Positions 7,493-16,963 are shown, counted from the stretch's first letter. The stretch: DNA of 61,624 nucleotides from Kaistella chaponensis (GCF_900156725.1 NZ_FTOI01000017.1:1-61624), one strand, 5' to 3'. The notes: a model not told the origin generated them from the sequence alone. Numbers and translations: made by a program.

Positions 7493-9052
7493 TTACTTCA
7501 AACTTTCCGCTACTTTCAAAGCACATTTTTCACCATCGATGGCTGCAGAAATAATTCCACCTGCATAACCTGCACCTTCACCACAAGGATATAACCCTTT
7601 AATTTGAAGATGTTCCAAAGAAAAATCATCTCTCGGAATTCTCACTGGAGATGAAGTTCTACTTTCTGGTGCATGTAAAATTGCATCATTCGTCAGATAA
7701 CCTTTCATTGATTTTTCAAACTGTAGAAAACCTTCGCGCATGATTTGCGTTAAAAATCCAGGGAAAACCTGCCCCATTTCAATCGAAGTTGTTCCGGGAA
7801 CATAAGAGGTTTTTGGAATATTTGTGGAGATTTTATTTTGAGTAAAATCTACCATTCTTTGCGCCGGAACTTTCTGTGTTTCTCCAGCTAATTGCCAAGC
7901 TTTTTGCTCAATCGCTTTCTGAAACTCCATTCCAGCTAAAGGTCCGTATTGTTGGTAAGGTTTGAAATCTTCTAATTTTAATTCAACTACAATTCCAGAA
8001 TTTGCGGTAGCTTGATCTCTTTTGGAAGGCGACCAACCATTCGTCACCACTTCACCCGGACTGGTTGCACATGGCGCAATAACTCCACCTGGACACATAC
8101 AAAATGAATAAATTCCACGTCCGTTGACTTGTTTCACCATAGAATACGGTGCAGGTGGTAAAAACTCACCGCGATAATCGCACGAGTACTGAATTTTATC
8201 AATTAAAGATTGCGGATGTTCCGCGCGAACTCCTAAAGCAAAAGGTTTCGCTTCGATGAGAATATTTTTTTTATACAATAATTCGAAAATATCCCGTGCG
8301 GAATGTCCCGTTGCTAAAATCACTTTCTGCGCAGTTATAATAGTTCCATTTTGAAGAACCACGCCTTCAATTTGATTATTTTTAAGGACAAAATCAGTGA
8401 CACGCGTTCCAAATAAAACGATGCCGCCACAAGCGATAATTTTTTCGCGGATATCCTGAATAATTTGGGGCAATTTATTGGTTCCAATGTGTGGATGCGC
8501 TTCAACCATAATATCTGGAGTGGCGCCAAAACCCACAAAAAGTTCTAAAATCCGGTCGATGTCGCCACGTTTTTTGGAACGCGTATATAATTTTCCGTCG
8601 GAATAAGTTCCTGCTCCACCTTCACCAAAACAATAATTAGAATCTTCGTTGACAATTCCATCAACATTGATGGCTTTCAAATCCCGACGACGACCACGAA
8701 CTTCTTTTCCACGTTCTAAAACGATAGGTTTTAAACCCAATTCGATTAATTGCAATGCTGCAAATAATCCTGCAGGACCCGCTCCAACAACGATGACTTC
8801 TTGTTTGTTTTCAACATTGGGATAATCAGGCAGTTCAATTTTTGAATCGGTGTACTCTTCGCCAACTAAAAAAGCCTTCCCTTTAAGATTGATCTTAATG
8901 GATTTTTGTCGCGCATCAATGGAACGTTTTAAAACAACTACTTTCTGGATATCTGAAGCACCTATTTTACAAAACTGCGCAACTTTTTTAACGAGCAAAT
9001 CTTCATTTGCAGCGGCTTCTGGCGATACTTGAAACTGAAATTCTTTTGGCAT
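7493..9052 (-). CDS. FAD-dependent dehydrogenase of the COG2509 family
   Basis: A 519-residue cytoplasmic flavoprotein. The N-terminal ~80 residues form a small alpha/beta domain (MPKEFQFQVSPEAA...). The FAD-binding Rossmann motif VIVVGAGPAGLFAALQ follows at about residues 90-105, then the family hallmark NYCFGEGGAGTYSDGKLYTRSK, an ATGHSARD motif in the middle, and a C-terminal YPCGEGAGYAGGIISAA that contacts FAD. Substrate is unknown. I start it at the ATG of MPKEF, because upstream in-frame codons run through a 21-bp minisatellite rather than a protein domain. The reading frame stays open for another 113 codons, which could mislead gene callers into a 632-residue model. Confidence 0.92.
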   Translation of the reverse strand: MPKEFQFQVSPEAAANEDLLVKKVAQFCKIGASDIQKVVVLKRSIDARQKSIKINLKGKAFLVGEEYTDSKIELPDYPNVENKQEVIVVGAGPAGLFAALQLIELGLKPIVLERGKEVRGRRRDLKAINVDGIVNEDSNYCFGEGGAGTYSDGKLYTRSKKRGDIDRILELFVGFGATPDIMVEAHPHIGTNKLPQIIQDIREKIIACGGIVLFGTRVTDFVLKNNQIEGVVLQNGTIITAQKVILATGHSARDIFELLYKKNILIEAKPFALGVRAEHPQSLIDKIQYSCDYRGEFLPPAPYSMVKQVNGRGIYSFCMCPGGVIAPCATSPGEVVTNGWSPSKRDQATANSGIVVELKLEDFKPYQQYGPLAGMEFQKAIEQKAWQLAGETQKVPAQRMVDFTQNKISTNIPKTSYVPGTTSIEMGQVFPGFLTQIMREGFLQFEKSMKGYLTNDAILHAPESRTSSPVRIPRDDFSLEHLQIKGLYPCGEGAGYAGGIISAAIDGEKCALKVAESLK

Positions 9053-9171
9053 GGCGCAAAAATAAGGGAAATAATAGAAAAATTCTGTAAAGATTGTTCC
9101 GTTTTTAGGTTCAGGACTAAGATTTTCCCGGTTTTTAAGCAGAAATTCGTCGCTGAAGACCGGGATTTCGG

Positions 9172-9381
9172 GGTTCAAAACCGAGTACTTGCGGTTCAGA
9201 ACCGGGAGTTTTCGGTTCAGAACCGGGAGTTCGGGGTTCAGGACCGGGAATTTGCGGTTCAGGACCGGGAGTTCGGGGTTCAGAACCGGGAATTTGTGGT
9301 TCAGGACCGGGAGTTCGGGGTTCAGAACCGGGAATTTGCGGTTCAGGACCGGGAACTTGCGGTTCAGGACCGGGAGTTCGT
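9172..9381. repeat. Ten-copy 21-bp minisatellite
   Basis: Units start at 9172, 9193, 9214, 9235, 9256, 9277, 9298, 9319, 9340 and 9361, an unbroken 21-bp period. The consensus is GGTTCAGRACCGGGARTTYG plus one base. Each unit contains a small dyad (CGGTTC-AG-AACCG type), so the array can form a row of hairpins or bind a dimeric protein repeatedly. A degenerate extra unit lies just left. The array separates two leftward genes. Because 21 is a multiple of three and the unit has no stop, it is open in several frames (heptads like PVLNRKF on the minus strand). Confidence 0.95.
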
Positions 9382-9454
9382 AGTTTTGCACCCCAATTTA
9401 TAGGTTCGAAACGTCGTCAATGCAGCAATTAATGTCATCATCGCAATTTCAGAT

Positions 9455-9961
9455 TTAATTAGCAGAAATTCCCACAATTTTGCTTCGTCTTTCCAACAAA
9501 ATAATGTCCCGCCAAACTCCATTCATCTGTCCCAGTTTCTCCCGTCTCCCAACTTCCCGGAAACCTAATTTTTTGTGAATTATGATACTGGGTTCATTTT
9601 CCGGAAAAATACCGGATTGCAAGGTCCAGAATTGATGCTCTTCACTGTCTAAAACTAATTTTTTCAGAAGCATAGAACCGAAACCTTTTCCCTGTGCAGC
9701 ATTTTTCATGTAGATGCTTATTTCTGCAACGCCTTTGAAACAATCCCGGTTACTGACAGGTTGCAACGCTGCCCAGCCAAGAATTTCATGATCCTCCGTT
9801 TCCAAAACAAACCGACAAACATTGAAAAATTTCTGGTCCCAAACTTCCCAACTTGGCGCACTTTGATCAAAGGTTGCATTTCCACCTGCGATTCCTTCTT
9901 CAAAAATTTCTATAACTTTTTCGCCGTCTTCCGGCTGCATTGGTCGAATTTGGTAATTCAT
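9455..9961 (-). CDS. GNAT N-acetyltransferase, phosphinothricin acetyltransferase-like
   Basis: A 168-residue GNAT enzyme using acetyl-CoA. The N-terminal IRPMQPEDGEKVIEIFEEGIAGGNATFD resembles the opening of Pat/YncA-type acetyltransferases, which act on phosphinothricin or methionine sulfone. The acetyl-CoA pyrophosphate loop is AQGKGFGSMLLKKLV (Q/RxxGxG/A), and the C-terminal HKKLGFREVGRREKLGQMNGVWRDIILLER has the family pattern with the aromatic/Arg pair. The true substrate is not known and could be an amino-acid analogue. It is followed on the same strand by the minisatellite and preceded closely by the DUF421 gene, with 18 bp between them, so the two may be cotranscribed. Confidence 0.9.
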   Translation of the reverse strand: MNYQIRPMQPEDGEKVIEIFEEGIAGGNATFDQSAPSWEVWDQKFFNVCRFVLETEDHEILGWAALQPVSNRDCFKGVAEISIYMKNAAQGKGFGSMLLKKLVLDSEEHQFWTLQSGIFPENEPSIIIHKKLGFREVGRREKLGQMNGVWRDIILLERRSKIVGISAN

Positions 9962-9979
9962 TGGATTCTAATTAAATGC

Positions 9980-10498
9980 TTAATATTTATGGCTCTTTCG
10001 CGGATATTTTCTTTTGTGTCTGGAAAAATTTGTCCTGGACTTTTCTTTATCCATAGAGATCACACTGATGTTCCCATCAACTTCCAGAACTGCTAATCTC
10101 ACTTCTTCTATTTTTTCTACGCCGTGTTCCCGAACGGCTTCTTCCAATTCATCGAAACTTACTTCCTGCTCTTTCATTTTAATATTATCCACGATGCCGT
10201 CTTTAATTAAGATCACCGGATCAGATTCTACTAATGATTTGATTTTTGGATTTTTAAAGATAATTTTTTTTACGATAAAATTTGCACCAAACAAAACCAA
10301 TGCTGCAACCAAACCGCCTTCCAAACTCACATTAGATCCAACCATAGCATTTTGCACCGCATTTGAAATAAGCAAAAGCAGCACAATATCTCCTGCGTTA
10401 AGTTGTGATAATTGGTTTTTTCCAAAAACGCGAATCGCCGCAAACATGAAAAAATAAACTGCCAGACTGCGTAAAGCGACATCAAGAAAAGGATTCAT
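9980..10498 (-). CDS. DUF421 (YetF-like) membrane protein
   Basis: A 172-residue protein with three N-terminal membrane segments (about residues 6-22, 38-58 and 62-80) containing the family signature VFGKNQLSQLNAGDIVLLLLISNAVQNAM. A cytoplasmic domain follows with PVILIKDGIVDNIKMKEQEVSFDELEEAVREHG and EVRLAVLEVDGNISVI, diagnostic of DUF421/YetF. The C-terminal tail is basic (RHKRKYPRKSHKY). YetF-type proteins have been linked to membrane signalling in spore formers, but no role is established in Bacteroidetes. It is upstream of the acetyltransferase gene. An imperfect direct repeat begins just before its start codon and returns upstream of the next gene. Confidence 0.92.
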   Translation of the reverse strand: MNPFLDVALRSLAVYFFMFAAIRVFGKNQLSQLNAGDIVLLLLISNAVQNAMVGSNVSLEGGLVAALVLFGANFIVKKIIFKNPKIKSLVESDPVILIKDGIVDNIKMKEQEVSFDELEEAVREHGVEKIEEVRLAVLEVDGNISVISMDKEKSRTNFSRHKRKYPRKSHKY

Positions 10499-10501
10499 TT
10501 C

Positions 10502-10540
10502 TTATTTTTTAATAGTCAAAATTAACCATTCTGCTCTATT
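10502..10540. repeat. Imperfect direct repeat flanking the BRO gene, left copy
   Basis: Contains AATAGTCAAAATTAACCATT followed by CTGCTCTATTT. The right copy at 11391-11427 reads AATACTCAAAATTAACCATT then CTACTTCATTT: about 30 aligned bases with four or five differences. The stop codon of the BRO gene lies inside this copy. The arrangement suggests insertion or duplication around that gene. Confidence 0.7.
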
Positions 10541-11367
10541 TCTTTGTTTTTATTAGGAAGAATGTTTTTGGCTGAAATTTTAGAAACTACTTTTTTGCCT
10601 GTTTTTTCTTCTATTTCTTTTCGAGTATTTCCTGCGATAGTTCCGCCTTGTTTGGCAATGATTTTATTTTCCTGAAAATTTTTTGGTTTCTTTTCTTTAC
10701 TAATTTCTGTGGTAGCAGCTTCTGCAAGCATATTGAGAACCAACTCAAGATTGGTCATATTATCTCGAAGATTTTCTTTCTTTAGATCTTTGAATTTTTT
10801 ATAATCTTTCACCGAAAATCCGCTCCAAGCTTTGGAAATTTCATCAGTCAAAATAGCATATTCCTGTCCTTTTTTTACACCACGATTGTCCCATTCATCT
10901 GTAAGTTCTTTTCTTACTTCAATGCTTTTCAGACGTTGATTGATCCATTCATTGCTGTAACCTTTTTTCTGATATGTTTCCATTAAACGTTCTATACCAA
11001 TTTCTGGATCTTCTATTTCGTCTATTCTTTCTCTGGCAACTTTGGCAATCCAAAGTTTAAAAGGTTCTGCTTTTGGAGACGGGATAGATTGAATTAATCG
11101 GAAAAGTTGTTCAGTATCTGCAACATCAGTTAATCTCATTTTTCCATCGGCTGCAAGCATTTTCAAACCGTGAAGATTTGTCACGGTTTCATTTCCTTCT
11201 TCTTTTAATCTTTGTTTAAATTTCCTCCAATAGGACTGTACATCAACACTTTCTGTGAGAATACCAATTACATCAACTACAGAAAAATACCACTTTTCTT
11301 CGGTATCATTCCAGGAAGTTCTTACTTTTTTGTCTTCAAAAACTTTTAATGCAACTTTTTCAGTCAT
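10522..11367 (-). CDS. BRO-N domain (DinD/antirepressor-like) protein
   Basis: A 281-residue protein whose first ~110 residues are a BRO-N domain: KVRTSWNDTEEKWYFSVVDVIGILTESVDVQSYWRKFKQRLKEEG and KMRLTDVADTEQLFRLIQSIPSPKAEPFKLWIAKVA are both classical. The rest is helical (RLMETYQKKGYSNEWINQRLKSIEVRKELTDEWDNRGVKKGQEYAILTDEI), as in DinD-type and phage antirepressor-type chromosomal proteins. The end is Lys-rich. Family members bind DNA and appear in prophages or are induced by DNA damage; its exact role here is unknown. No phage genes surround it. It is framed by imperfect direct repeats and has a fragment of another gene just upstream, so it looks like an acquired single gene. Confidence 0.88.
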   Translation of the reverse strand: MTEKVALKVFEDKKVRTSWNDTEEKWYFSVVDVIGILTESVDVQSYWRKFKQRLKEEGNETVTNLHGLKMLAADGKMRLTDVADTEQLFRLIQSIPSPKAEPFKLWIAKVARERIDEIEDPEIGIERLMETYQKKGYSNEWINQRLKSIEVRKELTDEWDNRGVKKGQEYAILTDEISKAWSGFSVKDYKKFKDLKKENLRDNMTNLELVLNMLAEAATTEISKEKKPKNFQENKIIAKQGGTIAGNTRKEIEEKTGKKVVSKISAKNILPNKNKEIEQNG

Positions 11368-11383
11368 GATGATGTTTTTTTGA

Positions 11384-11476
11384 TTACCGTTTATTTTTAA
11401 TACTCAAAATTAACCATTCTACTTCATTTTTGGTGCGCGTTTCTTTGCAGATCATTCCTGATTTTTCTAAAATTTT
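11384..11476 (-). pseudogene. 30-codon C-terminal gene remnant
   Basis: Between two stops on the minus strand there is an open stretch of 30 codons ending NEVEWLILSIKNKR, with no start codon. It reads like the tail of a lost protein (KILEKSGMICKETRTKNEVEW...). I cannot name the family with confidence. Its last third is the right copy of the direct repeat that flanks the BRO gene, so the BRO gene may have landed in, or displaced, the original gene. Confidence 0.4.
11391..11427. repeat. Imperfect direct repeat flanking the BRO gene, right copy
   Basis: Partner of the repeat at 10502-10540, in the same orientation. It shares an uninterrupted TCAAAATTAACCATTCT core with it. Confidence 0.7.
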
Positions 11477-11485
11477 TTAGGAAAC

Positions 11486-12091
11486 TTAAATATTAGAACC
11501 CTTAATTATTCTTTGTGTTTCTATTTCTTCAAGAATAAATTTGGTTTCTTCCTCTGAAATATATTTGTTTTCATAAAGCCATTGAATCCTAAATTTTTGC
11601 GTATCTAATGGTAATAAATCATCAATTTTATAATATTGTTTTACTAAAAAATTTTTCTTTGCTTCGTATATTTTTGAAATAAAATCATCAACATTTTTTT
11701 CATCTTTTTTTCGATAAAAAAATGATAATGGTTTATTTGCTGAAACAGTTTTTAGATTTTCTTTTTTAAATTCACTTCCATAAATACCTCCTATTATAAA
11801 AACTGGCACAAGTGCCACAAAAAAAAATATTATTCCAGTTTTGATAGATAAATTGTAAGTATCTCCTATTAGTGCAGTGATTAATATCGCATTGAAGACC
11901 ATTGAAATCATTAAAAAAATTAACACAACATCTTTTTTACTTTTTGAAATTATTTCGTCATTACCAATATCAGAATAGGAAATTTTATATTCTTGAGTTT
12001 CATGGGCATTGGAATAATTAACTAAGATTCCATCATCAAGAATTTTAAATGTTTTTGCTCGTCTATTTATTTTTTGAACTAGTTCTGTCAT
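11486..12091 (-). CDS. Two-pass membrane protein of unknown function
   Basis: A 201-residue protein not recognised as any named family. The N-terminal 50 residues form a small soluble domain (KTFKILDDGILVNYSNAHETQEYKISYSDIG). Two membrane segments follow at about residues 56-76 and 86-103, and the cytoplasmic C-terminal half contains FFYRKKDEKNVDDFISKIYEAKKNFLVKQYYKID and ends with an acidic helical stretch. The layout is reminiscent of small PH-like or short-C-terminal-domain membrane proteins (inference). The ATG overlaps the uvrA stop (ATGA), so it should be translated in coupling with uvrA. Composition is more AT-rich than uvrA. Confidence 0.75.
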   Translation of the reverse strand: MTELVQKINRRAKTFKILDDGILVNYSNAHETQEYKISYSDIGNDEIISKSKKDVVLIFLMISMVFNAILITALIGDTYNLSIKTGIIFFFVALVPVFIIGGIYGSEFKKENLKTVSANKPLSFFYRKKDEKNVDDFISKIYEAKKNFLVKQYYKIDDLLPLDTQKFRIQWLYENKYISEEETKFILEEIETQRIIKGSNI

Positions 12092-14919
12092 TCCATCTCC
12101 TTTTTCAAATATTTCGCCGTCAAAGATTTTTTGGACTTAATGATTTCTTCCGGCGTTCCTTTGGCGATAATTTCACCGCCATGTTTCCCTCCTTCCGGAC
12201 CAACATCAATAATATGATCTGCGAGTTTGATGACATCCATATTGTGTTCGATGATAATGAACGAATTTCCTAAATCGACAAGTCGAGTGATTGCGTCCAT
12301 CAAAACTTTTACATCTTCAAAATGAAGTCCTGTTGTAGGCTCATCGAGAATATATAACGTGTTTCCGGTTTGTCTTTTTGCCAATTCAGTGGCGAGTTTG
12401 ATTCTTTGTGCTTCACCGCCACTCAAGGTTGTCGATTGTTGACCCATCGTAATGTAACCTAAACCTACATCCTGCATGGTTTTTACCCTCGAATAAATTT
12501 TGGGAATCGGCTGGAAAAATTCTGTGGCTTCGTCAATGGTCATTTCTAAAACATCAGAAATTGATTTTCCTTTGTACCGAACTTCCAAGGTTTCGCGGTT
12601 AAATCTTTTTCCGTTGCAGGTTTCACAATGCACATAAACATCGGGTAAGAAATTCATTTCAATGACTTTCAAACCGCCTCCTTGACAAGTTTCGCATCTT
12701 CCGCCTTTTACATTAAAGGAAAAACGACCTGCTTTGTAACCCCGAATTTTAGATTCTGGAAGTTCGGCAAAAAGGTTTCTGATGTCGGTAAACATTCCAG
12801 TGTAGGTTGCCGGATTCGAACGTGGTGTTCTGCCAATTGGCGACTGATCCACATCTACAATTTTGTCAACATGGTCAATTCCCTCAATTTTTTTGTACGG
12901 CAACGGTTCCTGAACACTGCGATAAAAATGTCGGTTCAAAATGGGATACAAAGTTCCATTAATTAAAGAAGATTTTCCACTTCCCGAAATTCCTGTTACC
13001 ACAACCAATTTCCCTAAAGGAATTTCGAGATTTACATTTTTAAGGTTATTTCCCGTCGCTCCTTTCAGAACAATTGATTTTCCATTGCCTTCTCTTCGGG
13101 TTTCAGGAATTTCTATTTTGCGTTTGCCGGTGATATAATCGGCGGTGATCGTGTCGGCTTTCAGTAAATCTTTCGGTTTTCCCTGCCACAAAATCTCACC
13201 TCCAAATTTTCCGGCTCTTGGACCAATATCTAAAACCTCATCGGCTTCCATAATCATGTCTTTGTCGTGTTCTACTACGATTACAGAATTGCCGATGTCT
13301 CTTAAATTTTTGAGTGAAGCAATCAGCCTTTCATTATCTCTTTGATGCAGACCAATGGAAGGTTCATCTAAAATATAAAGCACATTCACGAGTTGCGATC
13401 CAATCTGTGTGGCGAGACGAATCCGCTGCGATTCCCCACCGGAAAGCGTTCTGGAACTTCGGCTTAAACTCAGATACTCCAAACCAACATCGAGGAGAAA
13501 CTGAAGCCTGGTTTTTATTTCCTTTAAAATTTCGTGGCCGATGATTTTATGTTTTGGCGTAAAAGTATCTTCTACTTCATTCAGCCAGATTTTCAGATCA
13601 GAAAGAGAAAGGGCATTGATTTCCGCAATGTTTTTCCCATCAATTTTAAAACTAAGACTCGAAGGTTGCAATCTTGTTCCTTTACATTCGGGACAGGTTT
13701 CTTCGTTGGTGAAATGCCTTTCCAACAAAATCGCGTCGTAGCTTTCTTTGTCCTCAATCATTTCAGTGATGATGGGAACCAAACCATCGAAATTGACTTT
13801 TATTTTTTTGGTAATTCCGGCGTATTTTAAATCCTTGTTAAATTCTTTGTGACAACCGTGATACATATATTCCAGCGCTTCTTTCGGGATGTCTTTGAAA
13901 GGCGTCGCTAAACTCAAACCGAAAATCTCTAAAATATTTTTGATCTGAGCCGAAATCCATTTGTTGGATTTCATATCTTCCAACGGCAACAATGCACCTT
14001 GATTGATGGAAAGTTTTGGATTTTCTACAAAATAATCGGTGTTGACTCTTTTCACTTCGCCCAAACCTTTGCAATACGGGCAACTTCCTTTCGGAGAATT
14101 GAAGGAAAAAGTGTTCGGTTCCGGTAAAGCCAGAGATTGCCCCGATTCATCATCCATCAAATTTCTGGAGAAATAATCAATATCAATGCTTCCTAATTTT
14201 TGTATTCCAATCACTCCTTCACCCATCTGCAAAGCAGTTTTCAGGGATTTTTCCATGCGATTTTCAGAGGCACTTTCCCCGATAATCCAGCGGTCGATCA
14301 CGATGTCGATGTCGTGCGTTTTGTAGCGATCGAGTTTTAAATCGTATTCAATATCTTGTAAATCTCCATCAATTCTCGCTTGTCCGTATCCTTTTTTTGC
14401 CATCTGGATAAAAAGCTCGTGGTAATGTCCTTTTCTGGAACGCACAACCGGCGCCATTAACATTACTTTTTCGCCTTTGTAATTTTTGTTGATGGCTTCT
14501 AAGATCTGATCTTCCGTATAACTCACCAGTTTTTTTCCGGAATGTAAGGAGTACGCATCAGAAACTCTCGCAAAAAGCAAACGCAAATAATCGTACAATT
14601 CTGTTACGGTTCCGACCGTTGAGCGCGGATTTTTGTTCGTCGTTTTCTGTTCGATGGCGATAACTGGAGAAAGTCCATCGATTTTATCAACATCTGGACG
14701 TTCCAAACCACCGAGAAATTGTCTTGCATAAGCAGAAAAAGTTTCGATATATCTTCTTTGACCTTCTGCAAAAATGGTATCAAAAGCCAGAGAAGATTTT
14801 CCACTTCCGGAAAGTCCGGTGATCACAACGAGTTCGTTGCGGGGAATTTTGACGTCGATGTTTTTTAAATTGTGTTCACGGGCACCGTAAACTTCGATAT
14901 ATTCTTTCTGATCTTTCAT
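12088..14919 (-). CDS. uvrA: Excinuclease ABC subunit A
   Basis: The damage-recognition ATPase of nucleotide excision repair, loading UvrB at lesions. The 943 residues match the normal size. Walker A of the first ABC module is GLSGSGKSS (residues 35-43), and the second, GISGSGKSS, lies in the C-terminal half. Both ABC signatures ([13 protein letters not shown] and [13 protein letters not shown]) and both Walker B motifs ([15 protein letters not shown] and [15 protein letters not shown]) are intact. Zinc-binding clusters appear as CPYCKGLG...CPECKGTR and as CETCQGGG...CETCNGKR. It is transcribed leftward, divergent from fhs, and is followed by an overlapping membrane-protein gene. Nothing is missing. 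Confidence 0.98.
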   Translation of the reverse strand: MKDQKEYIEVYGAREHNLKNIDVKIPRNELVVITGLSGSGKSSLAFDTIFAEGQRRYIETFSAYARQFLGGLERPDVDKIDGLSPVIAIEQKTTNKNPRSTVGTVTELYDYLRLLFARVSDAYSLHSGKKLVSYTEDQILEAINKNYKGEKVMLMAPVVRSRKGHYHELFIQMAKKGYGQARIDGDLQDIEYDLKLDRYKTHDIDIVIDRWIIGESASENRMEKSLKTALQMGEGVIGIQKLGSIDIDYFSRNLMDDESGQSLALPEPNTFSFNSPKGSCPYCKGLGEVKRVNTDYFVENPKLSINQGALLPLEDMKSNKWISAQIKNILEIFGLSLATPFKDIPKEALEYMYHGCHKEFNKDLKYAGITKKIKVNFDGLVPIITEMIEDKESYDAILLERHFTNEETCPECKGTRLQPSSLSFKIDGKNIAEINALSLSDLKIWLNEVEDTFTPKHKIIGHEILKEIKTRLQFLLDVGLEYLSLSRSSRTLSGGESQRIRLATQIGSQLVNVLYILDEPSIGLHQRDNERLIASLKNLRDIGNSVIVVEHDKDMIMEADEVLDIGPRAGKFGGEILWQGKPKDLLKADTITADYITGKRKIEIPETRREGNGKSIVLKGATGNNLKNVNLEIPLGKLVVVTGISGSGKSSLINGTLYPILNRHFYRSVQEPLPYKKIEGIDHVDKIVDVDQSPIGRTPRSNPATYTGMFTDIRNLFAELPESKIRGYKAGRFSFNVKGGRCETCQGGGLKVIEMNFLPDVYVHCETCNGKRFNRETLEVRYKGKSISDVLEMTIDEATEFFQPIPKIYSRVKTMQDVGLGYITMGQQSTTLSGGEAQRIKLATELAKRQTGNTLYILDEPTTGLHFEDVKVLMDAITRLVDLGNSFIIIEHNMDVIKLADHIIDVGPEGGKHGGEIIAKGTPEEIIKSKKSLTAKYLKKEME

Positions 14920-15072
14920 TGTAGTGTTCCAAAATTTGAATTTTCGGAATTTAGCAAAAATACGGAAATTTTATAGCATTCTAAAGCCTGACTTTCTTTT
15001 TTATAAAAGAGTTAATGTTCTTAAAATGACCAATAACATCTTCTTAAATTTTATTTAAAAAACGATTTATCT

Positions 15073-15080
15073 TAAATTTG
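15073..15080 (+). promoter_or_regulatory. -7 box of the fhs promoter
   Basis: TAAATTTG matches TAnnTTTG exactly and is 22 bp before the ATG, with T-rich sequence around the expected -33 position. It drives the rightward fhs gene. The opposite-strand uvrA promoter should lie in the same 180-bp divergent region, but no single box stands out for it. Confidence 0.5.
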
Positions 15081-15102
15081 ATTGAATTAAAACCACTTGC
15101 AA

Positions 15103-16779
15103 ATGAGTTTTCCAACCGATTTAGAAATTGCAGAATCCGCGAACATTTTACCCATCAAAAAAATAGCCGAAAAGTTAGGAATTATTGAAGACGATTTGGA
15201 ATATTACGGAAAATACAAAGCCAAAATCCCGCTGCAATATATCGACGAAGAAAAGAGTAAAAAAGCAAAATTAATTTTGGTCACTGCCATTAATCCAACT
15301 CCAGCCGGAGAAGGAAAAACGACGGTATCTGTAGGTTTGAATGATGGTTTAAAAAAAATTGGTAAAAAATCGATTGCTGTATTGCGGGAACCTTCACTCG
15401 GTCCGGTTTTCGGTGTAAAAGGAGGTGCTGCAGGAGGAGGTTATGCGCAGTTGATTCCGATGGTTGATATTAATTTGCATTTTACTGGAGATTTTTCAGC
15501 CATTGAAAAAGCCAATAATTTGCTTTCTGCGATGATTGATAATAATTTGCAAAACAAAAAATTCAGCTTAAATATTGATCCCAGAACGATTGTTTGGAAA
15601 CGTGTGATGGATATGAATGACCGTTCGTTGCGAAATATCGTGATTGGTTTAGGCGGTTTAAATAACGGAATCACGCGAGAAGAAGGCTTCAATATTACGC
15701 CTGCAAGTGAAGTGATGGCGATTTTGTGTTTAAGCAAAGATTTTGAAGATTTAAAAAACCGGTTGGGAAATATTTTCGTCGGCTATACCTTCGATAAAAA
15801 ACCCATTTTTGCGCGAGATTTAAAAGCAGAAAATGCGATGGCTATTTTATTAAAAGACGCCATCAAACCCAACTTAGTACAAACTTTAGAAGGAAATCCG
15901 GCGATTCTTCATGGTGGTCCATTTGCCAATATTGCACAAGGAACGAATACCATTATCGCCACAAAAATGGGACTTTCTCTGGCTGATTATGTAGTTACAG
16001 AGGCGGGATTTGGGGCAGATTTAGGGGCAGAAAAATTTTTACATATCAAATGTCATTACGGAAAAATGAAACCTGATGCATATGTAATTGTCGCTACGAT
16101 TCGTGCATTAAGATATCAAGGAGGTGCAAAAAAAGGCGAATATGAAAATCCGAATTTACCTTTCCTTAAAAATGGTTTTGGAAACTTGGCGAAACACATT
16201 GAAAACGGTTTTAAATTCGGTTTTAAACCCATTGTTGCGATTAACCATTTTGCAACCGATTCTCTAGAAGAAATTAATTATATCATTGATGAATGTGAAA
16301 AACTGGGTGTGAAAGCGATTCTTGCAGATGAATTCACAAAAGGTGGCGCTGGAATGACAGAACTTGCAGAAGAAGTCGTTCGTTGCGCAGAATTTTATGG
16401 TAATGATTTCAAGCCTTTATACCAAGTTGAAGACTCTGTGGAACACAAAATTGACACGATTGCAAAAGAAGTTTATGGTGCAGAAAGTGTGGTATATTCG
16501 CAAAAAGCAAAAAATCAATTGAAGACAATTTACGATTTGGGCTTTGATAAAGTTCCGATTTGTATGGCGAAAACCCAAAAATCTTTAACCGATGATGAAA
16601 CAAAACTCGGACGACCAACCAATTTCAAAATTACGGTTCGTGAATTTGAATTTGCCGCCGGAGCCGGATTTATTATTCCCATTTTGGGAGACATCATGAG
16701 AATGCCTGGTTTGCCAAATATTCCTGCTGCAGAAGGAATGTTCATCGATAAAGATGGAAAAATTACGGGATTAAGCTAG
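15103..16779 (+). CDS. fhs: Formate-tetrahydrofolate ligase
   Basis: ATP-dependent ligase making 10-formyl-tetrahydrofolate from formate, feeding purine synthesis and one-carbon metabolism in the cytoplasm. With the ATG start (MSFPTDLEIAESANILPIKKIAEKLG) it is 558 residues, the family norm. A TTG two codons upstream also opens the frame but is less likely. The P-loop is PTPAGEGKTT at residues 66-75, followed by the substrate-binding REPSLGPVFGVKGGAAGGGYAQ. Other hallmarks are NLVQTLEGNPAILHGGPFANIAQG and the C-terminal PNIPAAEGMFIDKDGKITGL. It is monocistronic with a clear terminator. The left end of the mobile element lies 49 bp past its stop. Confidence 0.97.
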   Translation: MSFPTDLEIAESANILPIKKIAEKLGIIEDDLEYYGKYKAKIPLQYIDEEKSKKAKLILVTAINPTPAGEGKTTVSVGLNDGLKKIGKKSIAVLREPSLGPVFGVKGGAAGGGYAQLIPMVDINLHFTGDFSAIEKANNLLSAMIDNNLQNKKFSLNIDPRTIVWKRVMDMNDRSLRNIVIGLGGLNNGITREEGFNITPASEVMAILCLSKDFEDLKNRLGNIFVGYTFDKKPIFARDLKAENAMAILLKDAIKPNLVQTLEGNPAILHGGPFANIAQGTNTIIATKMGLSLADYVVTEAGFGADLGAEKFLHIKCHYGKMKPDAYVIVATIRALRYQGGAKKGEYENPNLPFLKNGFGNLAKHIENGFKFGFKPIVAINHFATDSLEEINYIIDECEKLGVKAILADEFTKGGAGMTELAEEVVRCAEFYGNDFKPLYQVEDSVEHKIDTIAKEVYGAESVVYSQKAKNQLKTIYDLGFDKVPICMAKTQKSLTDDETKLGRPTNFKITVREFEFAAGAGFIIPILGDIMRMPGLPNIPAAEGMFIDKDGKITGLS

Positions 16780-16790
16780 GATTATTTTTA

Positions 16791-16822
16791 TAAAAAAAAG
16801 TTGCAGATTTTGCAACTTTTTT
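16791..16822. terminator. Terminator after fhs
   Basis: AAAAAAAAGTTGCA and TGCAACTTTTTT form a perfect stem with a short loop, flanked by A and T runs, so it can work on both strands. Before the mobile element inserted, it would also have stood directly behind the leftward-reading tRNA-Ala gene. Confidence 0.9.
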
Positions 16823-16827
16823 ATTTG

Positions 16828-16840
16828 GTGGAGGATATCG
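16828..16840. repeat. attL: 13-bp direct repeat of the tRNA 3' end
   Basis: GTGGAGGATATCG is identical to 40319-40331, which comprises the last 12 nt of tRNA-Ala plus one base. The bases on either side differ, so the duplicated core is exactly 13 bp. Confidence 0.85.
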
Positions 16841-16963
16841 CCCTACTTTTGTGGTATTTAATGAAATTTAACGAAATATAAAATAATTATATTGCTGATT
16901 ATCAGTTTTTTAAAGAATCTGTATTTTTAACACTTTCATACTATTTCAATTAATTATACATTT

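Noticed and set aside
9172..9381. Possible CRISPR array
   Set aside because: The 21-bp units are directly abutting with no spacers and no cas genes are nearby; it is a minisatellite.
9029..9403. Rightward and N-terminally extended leftward coding frames through the minisatellite
   Set aside because: They are open only because a stop-free 21-bp unit repeats; all are heptad repeats without a plausible domain, and a good ATG exists at 9052.
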